A stretch of 64,000 nucleotides of DNA, from positions 13,704,501 to 13,768,500 of the forward strand of contig NC_135247.1 of assembly GCF_947623445.1 (NCBI RefSeq), read 5' to 3'. The position numbers and the translations under genes were made by a program. The notes under the pieces were generated by a model. That model saw only the letters and a program-made list of their open reading frames with translations. It was not told the origin of the DNA and searched no databases. Origin of the DNA: Clavelina lepadiformis (taxonomy: Eukaryota; Chordata; Ascidiacea; Aplousobranchia; Clavelinidae). Shown here piece by piece: positions 38,922 through 51,600 of the stretch; positions within the stretch are counted from its first letter, which is position 1, and the number at the start of each line of letters is the position of its first letter.

Positions 38922-40198
38922 TTTAAAATCACCTTTCTTTGCAAAAATCGTTCAACTCGAGCACGGAGTAAACCAAGAACTAACACTTAAAGCATAGGAA
39001 GAATCCATTTAATACACTGTACACGGTGTATGAAATTCGATATTCTATCTTAATACGTATACCATACAACTTCATTTGGACAATGTGGATTTTTGAAACA
39101 CAATTTCAATGAGGCGATTTAAAAAGCAAACAAGTCAAAATAACTCAATGGGTATGCTGACAAATAGTTTGTTTGTGTAGAAAGGGGAATGGACTTTAAT
39201 AAATGTTTGAGAAAGTTAAAATAACAAATACGGTTTTCTAGCCAGTAAAGAATAAATTTCAACGTTTGTAACTAGGTCCGCCGTTACACTTTTTAACGTA
39301 AAGGATTCTTTTCTTGCACGGTTTTTGGTTTTATGCTTGTCTTTTATGCGAGTGGTATTGTTGCCTTTCAGTTAAATCCCTGGATACACCCAAGGTGGAA
39401 TCAATACACAATAGGCATAGACCTATTACGTACAAGTCGTACATACAATATATAGCCTATACGTGATATATCTTCCAGGTGAGTTATATTCAAGGCCTCA
39501 AATAAATTTATAAATTGCCTGAATTGATTGCTTTTAATGATATTTTACCTTGTAGGGCAATTGTTTACACTATGGTTTAGGCATTTGATTCATATAAAAT
39601 TCATAGAAAATATTCAGACATATGTAATACGACTACTGGTTGAATAAGGCCTAAGCAAATTTTCCTTTATGAAAAATTCTTGTCCATTTCAATCTGTTTC
39701 CTTACACACTGACACTATTTAACATAAATCGTTAAATGATCTGTAAGGTCCCTACTCCTAAAACGTCGTGTTTATCTGCATATGTAAAGGAAAGCTTTGG
39801 AAGTTAACTCTCTCCTTTCACTGACGTTCCACATCTAAAAAGTAAGCTATATTGTGTTACGTGACTTAGCAAAACTACTAGAAAAACTTCTGCGTGCCCT
39901 AGTTAGTAGATGTGTACTCGTCAATTAGGGGTTTCGCTTACATTGCTTGTAAACAAGGTAAAAACATAAAAATTTTATACCTTTGAAAACAGAACTTCTC
40001 ATTTCTAAGTTTCATGCATATGGTTTTGTCTAAAATTCAGGTTCAACGAAGAAAACATTAAAAAAGAGCGCTATGAAGTTCTGTACAAAAGAATTTATTA
40101 AAACCGAAAAAAGGTAAAAGTAGGCATATCAAAAGCATAGATATTGTTCATTCATTTATTTTTCGTCAAAAACGCGGTGGGGACGAAAAATCAAGCTA
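38922..40198. other. Spacer upstream of the 88-aa gene
   Basis: AT-rich sequence with no gene or repeat recognised. It presumably contains the promoter of the minus-strand gene. Confidence 0.35.
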
Positions 40199-40453
40199 GT
40201 TGTTACCAATGTTCCCTCTAAGCTGCGCGCGTGCGCAAATGCGCACTGCTGACACGGTCTCCGCGCACAGAAAATCTGTGCTGCGCACAAGAAAAAAAAT
40301 CCAAGCTGAATTGAAAATAAAATAAACGCATAATAATGGCCACAGTGCGCACGTGACACGTCTGATGTTGCTCACAGTGGTCCAAGGGACCGCTCAGGGA
40401 GTTAGTGTGTTTGCTCAGACTCGTGAAAAATTAGAGGGAACATTGGTTGTTAC
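40199..40453. mobile_element. hAT-type MITE with 8-bp target duplication
   Basis: The target duplication GTTGTTAC occurs at 40199-40206 and 40446-40453. It flanks a 239-bp element (40207-40445). The ends are perfect inverted repeats, CAATGTTCCCTCTAA and TTAGAGGGAACATTG. The interior is unusually rich in GCGC (CTGCGCGCGTGCGCAAATGC). There is no coding capacity. The 8-bp duplication and end structure indicate a non-autonomous hAT element; similar CAATGTTCCCTCTAA-ended elements are common in animal genomes. Confidence 0.9.
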
Positions 40454-42478
40454 TACCACGCGCCAATGAACAGGAAAAAGTGACAAAGCCGAAAAGGCTT
40501 AAAACGTGCTCAACAAAAATAACGTTAATAATTGCTGGTAACAACTAGCTACTAGCACTACCACTAAACCTGTAATTAGTTAAATCTATAAAACATAAGT
40601 TGAAAAAGCGAAAAATTGATTACATTACACAAAGTAGTAGTCTGGGTAAACGTGTAATTCATACCAGAAGTATGGTAGGCCTACCCTAAAAGTGTACAAT
40701 TGGAAACGGTGGCGTAGCAGCCATCTGGATATTCTGGATTTACCCAGGGGCGTCAGGTTCCGAGAGGGCGGCAAAACTTAAAAAGCAACGCATTATTCCT
40801 TTTTTGCAACCACTTGTCGTTTTAACAGTAATAACCTATAGAACACATATGCAGGCTAATATAGGAGGTTTTACGCCTTTCAAAATTGCTGAAAAGGGCC
40901 CAGCAAAATGGATGTATACGGCGTTTCAAAAGTGTTTGAGTTTACACCTAAATTTAGCAGCTATTTTCAGTATAAAAAAGCCATTCATTCCAAGAAGTTT
41001 TAAAGCGATTTTGAGGAGAGAAAACACTTTTTTTGCGCTTTTTGTATCTTGGGCAATGTGCACAAAAACGGCAGTTTTAAAACTCGATTTTAAAAACTTT
41101 TGAGCACTCCGGCCCCCTTCCTTCAACGTAATTCTAAATAGGCAACTGGGCAATGGTTAGTAAAAATTAATTGTGGATAGTATTATTTCCTCCTTGATTT
41201 CGTTTGTTGTATTGCGGTCGAAGTGACTAAAACACAGTTGTAAGATCCCTTCACTCTGATGATACAAAATGTGGTATTATTTATTCATTTAATGTCATGT
41301 TCCGCAGAAAGCTAATAAACCATTCAAAATATAAGCTATGATAGTCATTTCAACGTTTGATTTCTCTCATCATCTCACGTAACGTGCAATCGGATTTATG
41401 TTCTGTGGAAAACCTTCAAAGCAATATAATTGCAGTGATGCTGTTCTACCAACCCATTCGTCAAGGATTAGCCCATAGGAAAGGGAAAAAGGAATGCACG
41501 GATTTAGCCATTCGTATGGGCTGTTCTACAGAGATAAGTCTACACTGGACTTATGAGAGCGGCATATTTATCGAGATCCAGCGGCGGCAAATTATGTTGC
41601 TACGTCACTGATTGGAAGTTACAATGATCCGGAATGTCCAAGACGATAAAATGGAACATAAAAATATTTGCGCATAAAAACATTAGTTGATACCATTGTG
41701 AACACATCAGCACAAATCTAAAACTTCAAATTTACAAAGGAGTACTAAATTTTTTATTTGCGAATGTTTATGCTTTATGCTATTTCTTAATAACGGGAAT
41801 TTCCCTACAACCAACACTCCAAACCCAGTGAGTAAAAGTGTTTTTTATTTTAATAAGTTGCTGGTGGCTGAACCGTGTTAACCCAGTATATAGTAAAAAT
41901 GCAAGATATAGATTGTCACTCTGAAGGTTAACTTTATTTTTGATTTTTCTACACGAGTTTTTGCCAACATAAGCTCTTAGTACACCTGAAGTGTACAGAT
42001 AAATTCTATTTTATTTTAATGGTCGCATAGGCAGATGTAGGCTAGGCCTTGGCCGTGGTTCTCAACTTTTCATTGTTCGTGGCGCCCTGCTTATCAATAG
42101 AAAATGTAAATTGTTGATTGCAAAACACTTTTTACTTCACTATTGCGAGTGCAGTAGCCTTCGCGCTGCTAATTCCACTATTGAGAGCAAAACATAGGCA
42201 TGCTCAGTTAAAACGCACTTTTGTCTTTAACGAACCTCAACGTTGTTATATCGGGACCGCTGGCTTTCACTAACTACCTTCTAAATGCAAGCATTTTGCA
42301 ATTTGTGCTTTCCTACATTTCGAGCTGCGCATGAAATTGAGTGCACTCATTTTTAAGAGTCATTCACTTGTCGCTCTTTTTTTTGCATAAACAATGCTTT
42401 GAATGTATGGAATGGACAAAAATGATTGGAGGAAATAAAGAATTTAAACTTTTTGACTTCTTTAAGAATATTAGAGCC
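40454..42478. other. Spacer with probable transposon debris
   Basis: No gene is supported. Around 40700-41120 the start (CCCAGGGGCGTCAGGTTCC) and end (CTCCGGCCCCCTTCC) look like the borders of an old repeat, but they do not form a clean inverted repeat or target duplication. Near 42050 the sequence GCCGTGGTTCTCAACTTTTC resembles a hAT terminus without a partner end. Overlapping open frames at 40804-41153 on both strands are not recognisable. Confidence 0.35.
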
Positions 42479-42905
42479 TAGACCCTTTCCGAGTTACGGT
42501 CTAAGTGGCAAGATTTTTTTGATCACCTATACCGCTAGGCTGCTTAACAATAGAAATTGTTTACGAACTTTGATTCTTTTTAAAATTGCGAGCGGTTTGG
42601 ACAACAGATTTTAAAGATTTTGCTCAAGTTGGTCAGTGGGTAGCATATGAATTCTTTAACAAAGTAAAAAGATTGTTTTTATTTTGGAATGTTTTGAATG
42701 TTACATAATGATTTTGTATAATACGAGGTCATACTCTGTGATCAGTATAAAATGTGTTGTAAAATGCATAAGAGTTTGCATGGTGTCTGTGACACATGTA
42801 ATTAAAATAAATCAGCTCACATCTAGTTTATTATTTTAAACTTTGCTTAAATTGCAAGGCAAAACTACTTTGTTTGTTACAACAATCATTACACATTTTA
42901 CTAGT
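42479..42905. mobile_element. Degraded second copy of the 943-1664 fold-back element
   Basis: The sequence follows the left half of the element at 943 in the same order: GACCCTTTCCGAGTTACGGT, TTTTTTTGATCACC, CTTTGATTCTTTTTAAA, TTTAAAGATTTTG, GCATATGAATTCTTTAAC, then GTAAAATGCATAAGAGTTTG and ATTATTTTAAACTTTGCTT. A short inner inverted partner (CATTACACATTTTAC) remains near 42890. The outer right arm is missing, so this is a truncated, diverged copy. Confidence 0.7.
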
Positions 42906-45608
42906 ACCGATAATAATTTGCTTAACAATGTGTTTATTTTTATAACCTAAGCGATTTATACTTTCAAAGTGAATAGGCTAATAATTCATTGAATTAATGA
43001 ACATGCGCATCCATATATATTCAGAAGGTTCGTAATATTGTACTACTCTATTGATTATTCGTGGCACAGTATGTAACCATAAATTTTCAGGTCTAGTATA
43101 CAATTGCACAACCAGATTACGTCACAATTTGAGTAGTTAGAGTCTAGTATACAAAGGCATCCTGCATCCAACTTTTCAACATCGGTTTCCATGAACTTTC
43201 ATAGGCTGCAGTTAGACGCAAGTTCTACAAAGCAAATTTACAAATACGAATGCGATTGGTTTTCTACAATGTGCCTGAGTTAAGCAGAAGTGGCAAAAAA
43301 AGCACACTCCTTTTTTAATAGAAGAGCGAATTCACAAGCGACGCTTTTTTTCATTGCTGAGCCAGAGTGTGAGCGAAGCTCTTTTTTAAAGAGAGGTAGC
43401 CCAGCTCTGCCTACATTGTGCTATTTTGGGTGTGTGCAGATATGTGCAACTGTTATTGAGTCTAGCACATAAGTGCACATCAAAAATTTACATGTGCCAA
43501 AATACCCCAGTGTAAAACTTTCTTTTGGTTTTCTGCCCTAGATCTTGGACGGAAAGGCCAAAGGCCAAGGCTATAGATTCCAATCGGACTTGACTTGATT
43601 TATATCATGGTAGTTATGAGGGCAAAGAACAGAGCGTTAGTTAACAAAAATGGTAATTTTTCAGAAAATTACAATTTTCTGAAAGAAAGTATCACCCAAC
43701 TACCGTACTAATGTGGAGACAGGCATGTTGTTATAATGATTAATTTAATGCAAACCATAGTGTAACATCATAAAAATTTTACGTTAAAGGCATTGACTTA
43801 ACTTGAATGACAGTTTAATTTGACTGCTTAGATCATAGTTCAAAAGGAAAATCTCAATTGTTTACTTCATGAATTGCCCATGAGATTGATGAAAACCAGG
43901 AAAGTGATCCAAGTAAACTCAGTAGTCATTGTGGTCTGTATATTTTGAAGGAACTCCATGCATAAATGCCCACCATATTTAAAGTCCGTTTTTGACATTT
44001 AGATAGCTAGAAAATTTTACTCAGGGTCTCTGTCACGAAGGATTTGAGAACTTTGATGAAAAAATTGTTCATATTCATTGTTTAGTGATCTATTTAATTA
44101 AGTGTTTTTAATTCACCCTAAGGCATATTTTGGTGGTTGTCTCAGTGCTGTGCAATGAAATTTTGAATTGGGCATCTAACATTGAATGAATAGATGCCCA
44201 CTGGGCACCCATTGTTCTCTTAATGATTGGTTTTCACTGCACAATGAGGTTGCCCATATAACTGATGTGTGGATAATTAATGCTATTGTTTATGGTGTTA
44301 TCTGTGTCAGACAATAACTATGTGCACAGCATGGAGAGATATTAGTAAGAGATGTATTTGCAGGAAATGACTCTGGCAATTGTTACCTGACCATTGGAGA
44401 GAAAAAGAGTGGAGCTTTTATGAAATTTTAGACATAAAAACCATAAGGTTGATTGTGTCTGTTGGCTGATTAGTTTAGATTATTCTGATTAGATTACACG
44501 AGTCTGCTGGCAGATTAGTTTGCCAGAATTCTGCATTTAACTTTTTCAAGGGGCACCCATTTTTACAGAATCTGGATGCCCTAAGTCAGGATACCCAAGG
44601 GCATCCACTCAAAGCAGTTAAGGGTATTCACTACTAAGGTAGCTTAAAATGTTGCAAAGCACTTTTCACCGTATATGTAGCTCTGCTTGCGTCTGTGACA
44701 TTAGAGAATAAAAACATCTGATAAGGAATTTTCTCACAAACAAAGCTATAAATCTACAATAACTAACGCACCACAACTACGTACAATGCTTAAAGTTCTA
44801 TGTAAGTCTATGTGAGTTACATTTAAACCACTATACAGATGTAACTATGAAGTGGAACTCCATAATTTCATTGTGTATGTTCCTTTTGCTATTTTCACCC
44901 ACTGTGTTCAAAAATTTCTAATTCAGTCGTGAAAGGTTTTGTAGTTATATGGAAAAAATTTTAGAAGTTAGAAGACAGCTAGATACATGCACTTATTTCA
45001 ATATGGTGGATGGTAGTGTAGCAAAGGTCTATTTTGGAATGGATTCTGAGGGTCTCTTATACTATTATACTTTAGTAGTCCTGTGAGCTAGTTAACATTG
45101 AAGAAGTACAACTTGTAACATGTTGTGAGTGATGTTTCACTGAAAGGATTTTGCTTCGGGATGATAGAAGTGTTGTAGCCTGATATTTAAATCATTACTT
45201 GTGGCATTTAAAGCTAAACTATCATTCACCACAGATTTTGCAACATGCAATTTTGATTTGAGTCTCCTATATTTCAAAGAAGATTTTAACTATTTTTGTG
45301 CATAATGTCTGTTTGAAATCCCAGGCCAACCATCATGACCTTATAGTCTGCACGGTGAAATAGTGACTTTCAGTTTATTTTTGTTTCTAAATAATGCCCT
45401 TGTAGACATAGACCAGCTTGCATCCTTGGTAAGGTTAGCTTAACCCAGATGTTATAATTATTTCCTTGCAAAGTTAATATAATAAAAATTACCAATAAAT
45501 TAAGTTGTAGTTTATCATGGAAAACTGGTATGAATGCACACTTTTTGCTGGTAAACTTGTTAAATGTATTACCTGAAAGAACTGATTAATTAAATAAAAA
45601 TTATTTCA
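42906..45608. other. Gene-poor spacer upstream of UBE4A
   Basis: AT-rich sequence with no supported gene. Scattered short inverted blocks around 44160-44640 (ATGCCCACTGGGCACCC and GGGCACCCATTTTTACAGAA) suggest old repeat debris. The UBE4A promoter should lie near its right end. Confidence 0.35.
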
Positions 45609-45656
45609 GACGCTGTACATTTATCATACTTATATTTTATTTCAAATAACTTTGTA
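45609..45656 (+). promoter_or_regulatory. Acceptor-like site and 5' leader of UBE4A
   Basis: AATTATTTCAG ends at 45609, 47 bases before the UBE4A start codon. It looks like a 3' splice site, either of a non-coding first intron or of a spliced-leader trans-splicing event, which is common in tunicates. No leader donor can be seen in the genomic window, so the alternatives cannot be separated. Confidence 0.35.
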
Positions 45657-48600
45657 ATGAATTCTGATCAATTGCCAATTGATAATTCTGTACAAATAAG
45701 TAATAATCCGTTTGCTGAATTATTTCCGTCATTGACTGCTGCAGAAAGCTTTTCTCAAGAAAACCAGAGCAATGAATTTGAAAAGGTCTGAATACAATGT
45801 TTATCTTCTTTGTATTTGACAATATTCTTTTAGCAAAGTGATATCAAAGTTGATACATGCAATTGTTGTCAGCACTGTTGTTGCGGCACGGTTATTGATT
45901 AATTATTTACTCAAAGGTATCTGCCTCCGTTTAGTTAATTTGCCTCTGCTTTGTAACCTATTTACAGGAATTACAGTAATATCCCGGTTAAGTTTGCATC
46001 CAGGTTACGTATCTATCCAAAAATTGATCACAAAATCTAGAGTCAACTTTTTCAACAATTCATTGGCATTTACAGTAAATAAAACATGTCAACTTGTCAT
46101 CAAAAAAGTTAAACAAGTAACTTTACTATGGTCCCTGATTTAAACATATGTAAAAGAGTAAAAGGTTATACCACCCTTCTGTTAGATTGCTTTGAGATAC
46201 AAATAACAATATTTACAAATTGTGTCTTAAAAAAACTTAGGTGAACTTCAGTTAAGGCATCCATCAATTTTGAGTAGTTACTGATCAGCACCTTCAGTTT
46301 TTCTGGTGTATACACTATGTAATAATACCGATCGTATAGCTACTGTATTTACAAACCATAATAGCAAAATTCGCACAAACTGCTCAGATTCAACTTGCAA
46401 ACATAACTGGGATGTGACTTTAGTCATTGACTGTAGCCTAGTTGATGTTCCCCAGAGGCAAATTTATTTAAGATGTGATGGATACAATTTATTCCACTGT
46501 ACTAATGAAACTGTGATAAGAGAACCAGTTTTTGAGTCATTCAATAATAATCTTTGGGAAGTCTTAACTATTACCATATATACTTTTTACTATCTTGGCA
46601 CCATTAGCATAAGCATTTATATACTTCAAAATCTTTCAGAAATTGACTCAAAAAATTGTCGATCAACAAATCAGTTGGAAGCAAAGTGTCAATGATTTGC
46701 TGGAACGCATTTTTCTAGTGACATTAAGTTCAGGTAGATAATTTTTGTAAATGCAGAAAATAAATATTACGTGTTGTACTAGTAGGCATGTCTAATTTCC
46801 TAATAACATTTAACATACTCTTTCATACTCTTTGGTTCACACAACTTTTGCTTTTTGTATATATGTACTGTTTAAATAATTATTACGAAATAAAGTAATG
46901 ATTGAAAGGATAACTGGATATCTTTTGATTGTTTTTTAATCATTACCTTACTATGTATTATATATATTCAATTTGCCTTTTTGTACTACCCAGGTATATA
47001 TTAAAGTTGTGTGAATATTATTGTATTTCACATTTTTTGTTATTTACTTTATTACTCATTAAGAATTTCTGTTTGACCTGCGGTCAACTAATGCTACTGA
47101 TAATTACCGTAAAAGTTAATTGGAAGTTAGGACTAGATGCTTTGTGCCAGTTTATACATAAATATATATAGAGATCTTAACATACATTTATGTATCTTGA
47201 AAAAAATCAAAAACAGTAATTAATATGTTTTATCTTATCGTATAATATTATAACAAATTTTCATACTAAAACTTTAGTTCTGGATAAATGGTTTCATATA
47301 AAAATATTATCTGATACATATTACATTCTTCATAAAGCTTATTTCCTATATATTTTACACAGTGGAATGCAGCTTTGTATGTTTTCTTCACATTTAGATG
47401 ATGGGCATTTGGAAAAATCCGCCGGAAATTCTTCATCTGTTCCACCTTGTTGTGTCTACATGAGTGAATTTGCGGATCGTATGTTTTTGGACCAAAGTGA
47501 AATTGATCAAGTTAGTAGAACAAGTCTTAAACAGTTTATATTAGTTTCTCAATATTACCATAAACTAAAACCATTCCATTTTTTGACCTATTTTCATTAC
47601 CTGTTTTATAGATACTGTTTGAGCGTTTATTATTAGATGACAAGGAAATCCAAACTAGATTAATTCATCGAAAACAAGGCAAGTGGAATGTATCACAAAA
47701 CCATCCAATTTCGTATTTGTTAAGGTGTTACCAACGACTCGAATATGAAGTAAGTGTTTTGCACTTTTTTATAGAAAGCACTTATTTTTTCAACATTTAA
47801 TTTCCTTTCAGGTTTCATTTTGTGACTACCTTTGTTTTACAAACAAAATCCCACCACAGTTGCATAACGTACTATTGTCTATTGTACATTTTAACAAATT
47901 TTGACCCATTTATTTTTGTTTTGCATCATTGAATGTAGAGTTTAGCCAGTAAAGTAAACCAGAATTAGCTTGTAGCATTATTGAAACAGATATATATTTC
48001 ATCCCCAGTTGAACATCATCAGCTTGCCAAAATAAATTAAAAAGCATGACCATAATCCAAAATTAGAGAACAAAAAGCAATAAACCATTAAAAAGCCAAA
48101 CTATTAATAAAATACACTATACTCTGCTGGTAAACTAAGAATTTTTGTCTTGACTCCAAATGAAACGAGGGTGGCAAATGAAGTAGGTGCAAATGTGTGA
48201 CATAAAGATGCAGTGAAACCAACTAAAAATGATAAAAAGCAAATTTACATGGGATGAGGAGCTGTGGGAGGACTTAAAGCAGAAAGAAGGGAAGACAACT
48301 AATTGTAAAGCAAAAAGAATCACCGAGTTTTAACTTGAGATAAAGCCATTTTATTGATGTTAAGGCTGCCCCATGTAAAGCCATTTGGTTTCACAATAAT
48401 AATAATAATCAATGGCATTAGTCTCTGATTATTTTGCAAATATATCATTGAAACAGTGGGAAGTATTGGGTTCATTTTTGATAGTTCTAAGCTTTTTTTC
48501 CTTGGGGTAATGTTTCAATAAAGCTATTTTATAATTACTGTTGTCATCAGAGTTCAGTTTAAATTTATTTATTCTATGTAGGTCTGTAAATAATTTATCT

Positions 48601-51600
48601 TTTGGAAACACTATTCATAGTGTAGCTAATGTATTGAGCCGAATATTTAAAACAGATTGCAGTGTAGATTTTAGCAATCAATATTTTACTTTTTTTATCA
48701 TGGTCAGGTTAGTAGTCAAAAGTTTGGTGAAAGCAGGCACCGTAGCTTCATGCTTGCCATGTTTGTTACCATATATAGTGCAAGTTTATTGTAAGGTCGT
48801 GACTGACTGGTTTAATTCGGCCAGTAGTTTTAAGTGTTAGTGTTTATGTGATAGTTTGTAAGAACGTTTTCAATCGTAACAGGCCATTTGTACATAATAC
48901 ATAATTTTTAGGTTGTAGTTGTTTTCTTTGTGTATAAGCTGGATGTGACTTGGGAATGTGGTTTGCCAATACGACTTGTTTCTTCTTCAATTTGTTTTAA
49001 TTTGGCAAGTTAGGGTCAAATCATTATACTTGTGGCATAAACAACTGCACCATTAGTGAGTTTTTCCAGGAAACTTTTCTGTCCTTAATTTGCAAAAAAC
49101 TGACCTTTTGATATAACATATGCTTTACAATATTATACTTTACAACTTAGTTGCTTTACTCAAGAAGTGTTGTTAACTTTGAATTTTTGGCTACATTTTA
49201 AACCAAGATATTTAAAACTCATATTATTTAGAGTAACCTTGTTGCTTTTTAGTGTGGTTCTTGTGACTACAGACATCAGCCAGTCATTTGTTATAGTCGT
49301 GAAATTGTTGTACGCAATTTATCTACTGCGCTGTTGAATCCAGAAATGTATGAACATATTAAAGCAATGTCTATGATGGGAACCTCACTTCATGAAAAAT
49401 TATATTACCACCTGGAGGAAAGTTCATATTTTGGAACAGGTATTTTAGCTATGATTTAGTTAGCACCATATACAAATTTCTTGCAACTAATGCATCTACA
49501 AACATGCAATTTCATGAAACCAAAAAGTCCATAGTAGAGTGTGTCTTATGCCACAAATTCATAATGTTTCCAAAAACCTTTCATTCATTTTACAAGTTTA
49601 TAACAGAATGATATGTGGATGTATCTTTTCTGGTATGATTTCTTCTAAGATTTTTAATTTATCTCACTGATATACGTTTGCTCTTTTTTGTCTTTCTTTA
49701 GTTACTAAATGCCTGAATAAAAGGAGGCGTACGAGTATCAAAAAAGGGTCGATTTCTTTGTTTATTTCTCTATGTAGAAAAATTACTAAAAATGCGATTA
49801 CTCGAAAATCCCCGCATGAGTACTCCTAGAATTTTGCATGTGAACTAGGTTTGTCCGGGACTACCTCAAACTGAAATATGGCAAAAATCACTCACCTCTA
49901 GTTCCAGTTACATTGGCCCTAAGTCAAAAGTGGATTTTTGGGTCTAAATGCCTAAATGTGTGTCACATTTCCCCCTTTTGCGTGCCAATGTCAATCTAAG
50001 TTCTCTACACGATCTGGAACATTGAAATGCGCCAATAGCTAGGGTAATTCCCAGGCTAAAAATCAACACCAACCATGCTGTCTTCTGATTTGTCTGAACA
50101 GGATTTTTAAAGCTCTGCGTAAGCATCTAACGAAATCAGAGAAATATTGTTTTTTCAGGCATACACCTCGTAAACGGGAGAATAAAATAAGTTTGACATC
50201 ATCAATAAGCAATGCTGTTGACAAAATTGAGATGTCTTTACCCCCTTTATTCATAGTTCTTGTTATGATTTATATGTGATGTTGTGTTCTTAATTTTGGT
50301 GGATGGGCTATAATTGAGTAAAAATATAAGATTTATAAGGCTATGTTTATTTATTGAGTAGATACCCTTCAAGCGTGTTTTGCTGATGTTGTTCGTCACA
50401 TTTGTAACAACAGTGCAACCACCGCACACGATGATCTTACTCAGGCATTTAATCCTCTTCTTCAAGTTCTGTATAATAAAGTTTCTGTAAATGAGGTAAT
50501 TTTGAAGTATAATTGTCATTTCTATTGTCTTAAACAAAAAGTCACGACATTGTTAGAACTGTTATACAAAGTTTAGTGAAAGAAAAAATCCACTTTTCTG
50601 TTAATGAAATTTATGTTTACCAATTGAATATATGATAATAAATTACTTAGGTAACTGTGGCTGATGCTCAATTGATAGACATTCTTAATGTTATATCCAT
50701 ACTTACTTCTACTGATGATCTAGCCTGCTTGTTGATCGAGTTCAAAGCTCCGAACATTGCTAGACAACCATCATCACTGGCCACCATACTTGGCAGCATT
50801 CTAGGTTAAAGATACTTAGATGAATTTATAATTACGTTTATTTAGTATTACAATGTCAAATTGGCCATATTTAGTTTTAGATATTGGTTTGTAATGCTTG
50901 GTAATGCGAAGATTTGCTTTATGGTTTGATGTAGAATTGTTTAACTCTTGGTAGAGATTTCAATGTAGTAATTAGGAGTGTTGTCCCTAAGAATAGATAT
51001 AAGATAAGTTATGCTGGTCAACGGTTTAGTTTGCATACTTAGGTAAGGCAGTTTAAGTAAAACTTTTAAATGAATGTGTAGAAATCTTTGCATGACATCA
51101 ATTTGTCTTTTGCAGGTAAATCATGTTTAATTTCAAACCCGCAAGAGACAGAGCATCTCTTTTTTAATGACTTGTACCAGCAGACTCAGCAAGGAGCTGA
51201 TGACGAAGAAAGTCGTGTACATGGAGTCAGTGACAATTATCACATGAAACATATTTTATACAAATATTCAATGTTATATATTGAGTTGTTTTATAAATTG
51301 ATTTGCTCTGTTGATTTGTTCGGAAAACATGTTCGGTACCGTTAAGTGCAATGCTGCTCTTATTGTGTGTCAATTTTCAGCCAACGTTGGCAGGTTGTAT
51401 TGTTTCATTATTGCACTTTTTATTATAGTTAGTGGTCCTGGTTGTATTTATGATTCGTTTTCTTTTCTATTTGTAGTGCATGGAATCAATACATTCCAAG
51501 TTGCATGATATTTCTTACAAGATTCTTCATTACAAAAGAGCAAGAGAAAAATACCTTATATGGATTGGAGAGCTACTTCACCAGCATTCAAGTAAGAAAA

